Shown: one piece after another, positions 62,274-64,000 of the stretch
Layout of the letters: every line of letters begins with the position of its first letter
Numbering within the stretch: the first letter of the stretch is position 1
From: Bartonella phoceensis
GTDB lineage: Bacteria; Pseudomonadota; Alphaproteobacteria; Rhizobiales; Rhizobiaceae
Length of the DNA: 64,000 bases
Direction of reading: 5' to 3'
NCBI RefSeq assembly: GCF_902825145.1
Contig: NZ_CADEAD010000001.1
Location: 248,001 to 312,000 of the forward strand
Notes under the pieces: generated by a model
Told to the model about the DNA's origin: nothing
Seen by the model: the letters and a program-made list of their open reading frames with translations, nothing else
Databases searched by the model: none
Position numbers and translations under genes: made by a program

Positions 62274-62930
62274 ATGATAAAGAGTCGTTCTTTTTTGGCC
62301 TTCGGAATCATTTTTCTCTTAATGGCGGCTGTACAGATCAGTACAACTGTTGTTGTCGCTAGTGGCACTAAACCAGTTTCAACTGTTGATATGGCAGAGG
62401 TCCTTCAATCAGGAAAAGTGGAGGATCGGTTTGAGGGAGAGGCAAATGCACCAGTGACAATTGTTGAGTATGCTTCATTGACGTGTATTCATTGTGCGCA
62501 TTTTTATAATGAAGTACTTCCCCAAATTCGGAAAAAGTATATCAAAACAGGAAAGGTAAGACTTATTTTCCGAGAATATGCTTTTGATCCTAGAGCAACG
62601 GCAGGTTTTATGTTGGCACGATGTGCACCAAAAGATCGCTATTTTCCGTTGATAGAAACTTTATTTCAAAAGCAGCATGAGTGGGCTTGGGGGCAGGATG
62701 CTCTAACACCGTTGAAGAAAATTGGCTTAATGGCAGATTTTACAGATGAAAGTTTTACTGCTTGCTTGAAAAATCAGACCCTTTTAGATGAAGTGAATGC
62801 ATCTTTGGAGCGTGGTAGAGAGCTTGGTGTCACAGCAACACCTACTTTTTTTATCAATGGGAATAAATATGAAGGTGCCATGTCGGTAGAATCTTTCTTT
62901 TCGATGATTGATAGTTTTCTCAAAAACTAA
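62274..62930 (+). CDS. DsbA-family thiol oxidoreductase with CIHC active site
   Basis: A 218-residue periplasmic thioredoxin-fold protein. It has a signal peptide (SFLAFGIIFLLMAAVQISTTVVVAS, cleavage near 30), FEGEANAPVTIVEYASLTCIHCAHFYNEVLP with the active site Cys71-Ile-His-Cys74, a helical insert, and the cis-Pro segment GVTATPTFFINGNKYEGA. Most DsbA and the usual rhizobial relatives have Cys-Pro-His-Cys, so Pro to Ile is a change. It probably oxidises or isomerises exported proteins. I choose ATG 62274 so that the signal peptide is N-terminal; an earlier frame start is at 62217. In related genomes smc often follows, but here ppdK does. Confidence 0.88.
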   Translation: MIKSRSFLAFGIIFLLMAAVQISTTVVVASGTKPVSTVDMAEVLQSGKVEDRFEGEANAPVTIVEYASLTCIHCAHFYNEVLPQIRKKYIKTGKVRLIFREYAFDPRATAGFMLARCAPKDRYFPLIETLFQKQHEWAWGQDALTPLKKIGLMADFTDESFTACLKNQTLLDEVNASLERGRELGVTATPTFFINGNKYEGAMSVESFFSMIDSFLKN

Positions 62931-63112
62931 ATTTTCCTTACAGAAGATGGGTATTAGTATTTGTAGTTATTTCCCTATTGGAAAGGTTGGTTTTGTGCAT
63001 TTATGGAGCAATATTTTTTTGGGTGTGGCCAACAGTGAAGCGAATCATTACTCGTGATGGTGAACCTAGAAATCAAATAATATCTTGATGCTGATATGAG
63101 AGGACTTATGCG

Positions 63113-64000
63113 ATGACAAAGTGGGTTTATAGTTTTGGGGATGGCAGTACAGAGGGAAGTGCAAATGAGCGCAATCTTCTCGGTGGTAAAGGGGCGAATT
63201 TAGCAGAGATGAGTAATCTTGGTTTGCCTGTACCTCCCGGATTTACACTTACAACAGAAGTTTGTAATTTTTATTATTCACATGACAAATCATATCCAGA
63301 AGAATTACGAGAAGTTGTTAAGCAGGCACTAAAACGGGTTGGTGAACAAACAGCGCGTGAATTTGGTAATGAAAAAAAGCCACTTTTACTCTCTGTTCGC
63401 TCAGGTGCTAGGGTTTCTATGCCAGGAATGATGGATACAGTGCTAAATCTTGGTATGAATGATGAAACTGTAAAAGCAATTGCTTTACAAGCTAATAATG
63501 AACGTTTTGCTTATGACAGTTATCGTCGTTTTATCCAGATGTATTCTAATGTTGTTTTAGGGTTGGAGCATTCGTATTTTGAAGAGATTCTTGATGAGTC
63601 AAAAGCACGCAATAGTTATACTGTTGATACAGAGATGACAGCAGATAATTGGAAAGACGTTATTATTTCTTATAAGACATATGTTGAAGAGAAGTTAGGA
63701 AAGCCTTTTCCGCAAGATCCTGAACAACAGTTGTGGGGAGCAATTGGAGCAGTTTTTTCAAGTTGGATGACAGCGCGTGCGGTTACTTATCGTCGCTTAC
63801 ATAGTATTCCTGAAAGTTGGGGAACGGCAGTTAATGTGCAAGCTATGGTTTTTGGCAATATGGGAGAAGATTCAGCAACGGGTGTTGCTTTTACACGTAA
63901 TCCGTCAACAGGGCAAAAAGAACTTTACGGTGAATTTTTAGTGGATGCGCAGGGTGAAGATGTTGTGGCGGGAATTCGTACTCCCCAAAATATTACAGAG
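63113..64000 (+). CDS. ppdK: Pyruvate phosphate dikinase, N-terminal part (truncated by window edge)
   Basis: An open frame of 296 codons running off the end. It begins MTKWVYSFGDGSTEGSANERNLLGGKGANLAEMSNLGLPVPPGFTLTTEVC, the N-terminal nucleotide-binding domain of PPDK. It continues with LLLSVRSGARVSMPGMMDTVLNLGMND and VNVQAMVFGNMGEDSATGVAFTRNPSTGQKELYGEFLVDAQGEDVVAG. The enzyme interconverts pyruvate and phosphoenolpyruvate with ATP and phosphate. The phosphohistidine and PEP-binding domains lie beyond the window. GAGGA is about ten bases before ATG 63113. Confidence 0.96.
   Translation, partial: MTKWVYSFGDGSTEGSANERNLLGGKGANLAEMSNLGLPVPPGFTLTTEVCNFYYSHDKSYPEELREVVKQALKRVGEQTAREFGNEKKPLLLSVRSGARVSMPGMMDTVLNLGMNDETVKAIALQANNERFAYDSYRRFIQMYSNVVLGLEHSYFEEILDESKARNSYTVDTEMTADNWKDVIISYKTYVEEKLGKPFPQDPEQQLWGAIGAVFSSWMTARAVTYRRLHSIPESWGTAVNVQAMVFGNMGEDSATGVAFTRNPSTGQKELYGEFLVDAQGEDVVAGIRTPQNITE

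Overview
The window is chromosomal DNA from an alphaproteobacterium of the Rhizobiales, and everything points to the genus Bartonella. The DNA is AT-rich. The F0 ATP synthase genes (I-B-E-F'-F) stand apart from F1. Glycyl-tRNA synthetase is split into glyQ and glyS. A CcrM-type GANTC methyltransferase, an IalB-family invasion protein and DUF6101 are present. Long gene-free AT-rich spacers and a decayed gene suggest reductive genome evolution. The species cannot be fixed from the sequence alone. I saw no rRNA, tRNA, CRISPR array, prophage or intact insertion sequence.

Layout. 1-9.5 kb: 3' end of lysC, a long spacer, nhaA and an AsmA-like envelope protein on the minus strand, then an SLC13-type transporter, a YfgM-like TPR protein and der on the plus strand. 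10.4-13.1 kb: F0 ATP synthase operon. 13.7-19.9 kb (minus): glyS, glyQ, a secreted TPR protein and ispB. 20-27 kb (plus): a TrmN6-type methyltransferase, S49 peptidase, ispE, rnhB, a Sua5/TsaC protein, a GlcD-like FAD oxidase and DUF6101. 27.7-36 kb: purD and ubiA (divergent), pdxH, a DnaJ-class chaperone, fabI, aroC, a ribB fusion and xseB. 36.3-40.2 kb: dxs, tlyA and a wrecked RlmD/RumA-type rRNA methyltransferase gene. 40.5-48.1 kb: tldD and an ialB-like gene (minus), then ctaB, ispH, thrB and rnhA (plus), a DsbD N-domain protein (minus) and yqgE (plus). 48.2-54.3 kb (minus): a membrane PAS-GGDEF-EAL protein with degenerate motifs, an M16 peptidase and thrC. 54.3-58 kb: an AT-rich accessory island with three tandem small secreted paralogues and about 1.6 kb of gene-poor DNA. 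58-64 kb: a HAD phosphatase, ccrM, mutY, a DUF721 protein, a DsbA-like protein and the 5' end of ppdK.

Functional links. dxs, ispE, ispH, ispB, ubiA and ctaB cover much of the isoprenoid, ubiquinone and heme O supply to respiration. lysC, thrB and thrC are steps from aspartate to threonine. rlmD (dead), tlyA and the TrmN6-like gene are RNA methyltransferases. mutY, xseB, rnhA, rnhB and ccrM concern DNA maintenance.

The most novel-looking part is 54.9-56.5 kb. It holds three tandem paralogues with near-identical translation starts and signal peptides but divergent mature parts. Two of them carry the same inverted-repeat element (9-bp arms, 20-bp spacer), each with exactly 99 bp between arm and start codon. 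Upstream of the first gene that element is woven into a strong sigma-70-like promoter. I read it as a co-duplicated, regulated secreted-protein module. Other notable items are a GGDEF-EAL protein with altered catalytic motifs, a RibB fusion whose GTP-cyclohydrolase-II-like domain lacks the zinc cysteines, and a ctaB gene without its usual cytochrome oxidase neighbours.
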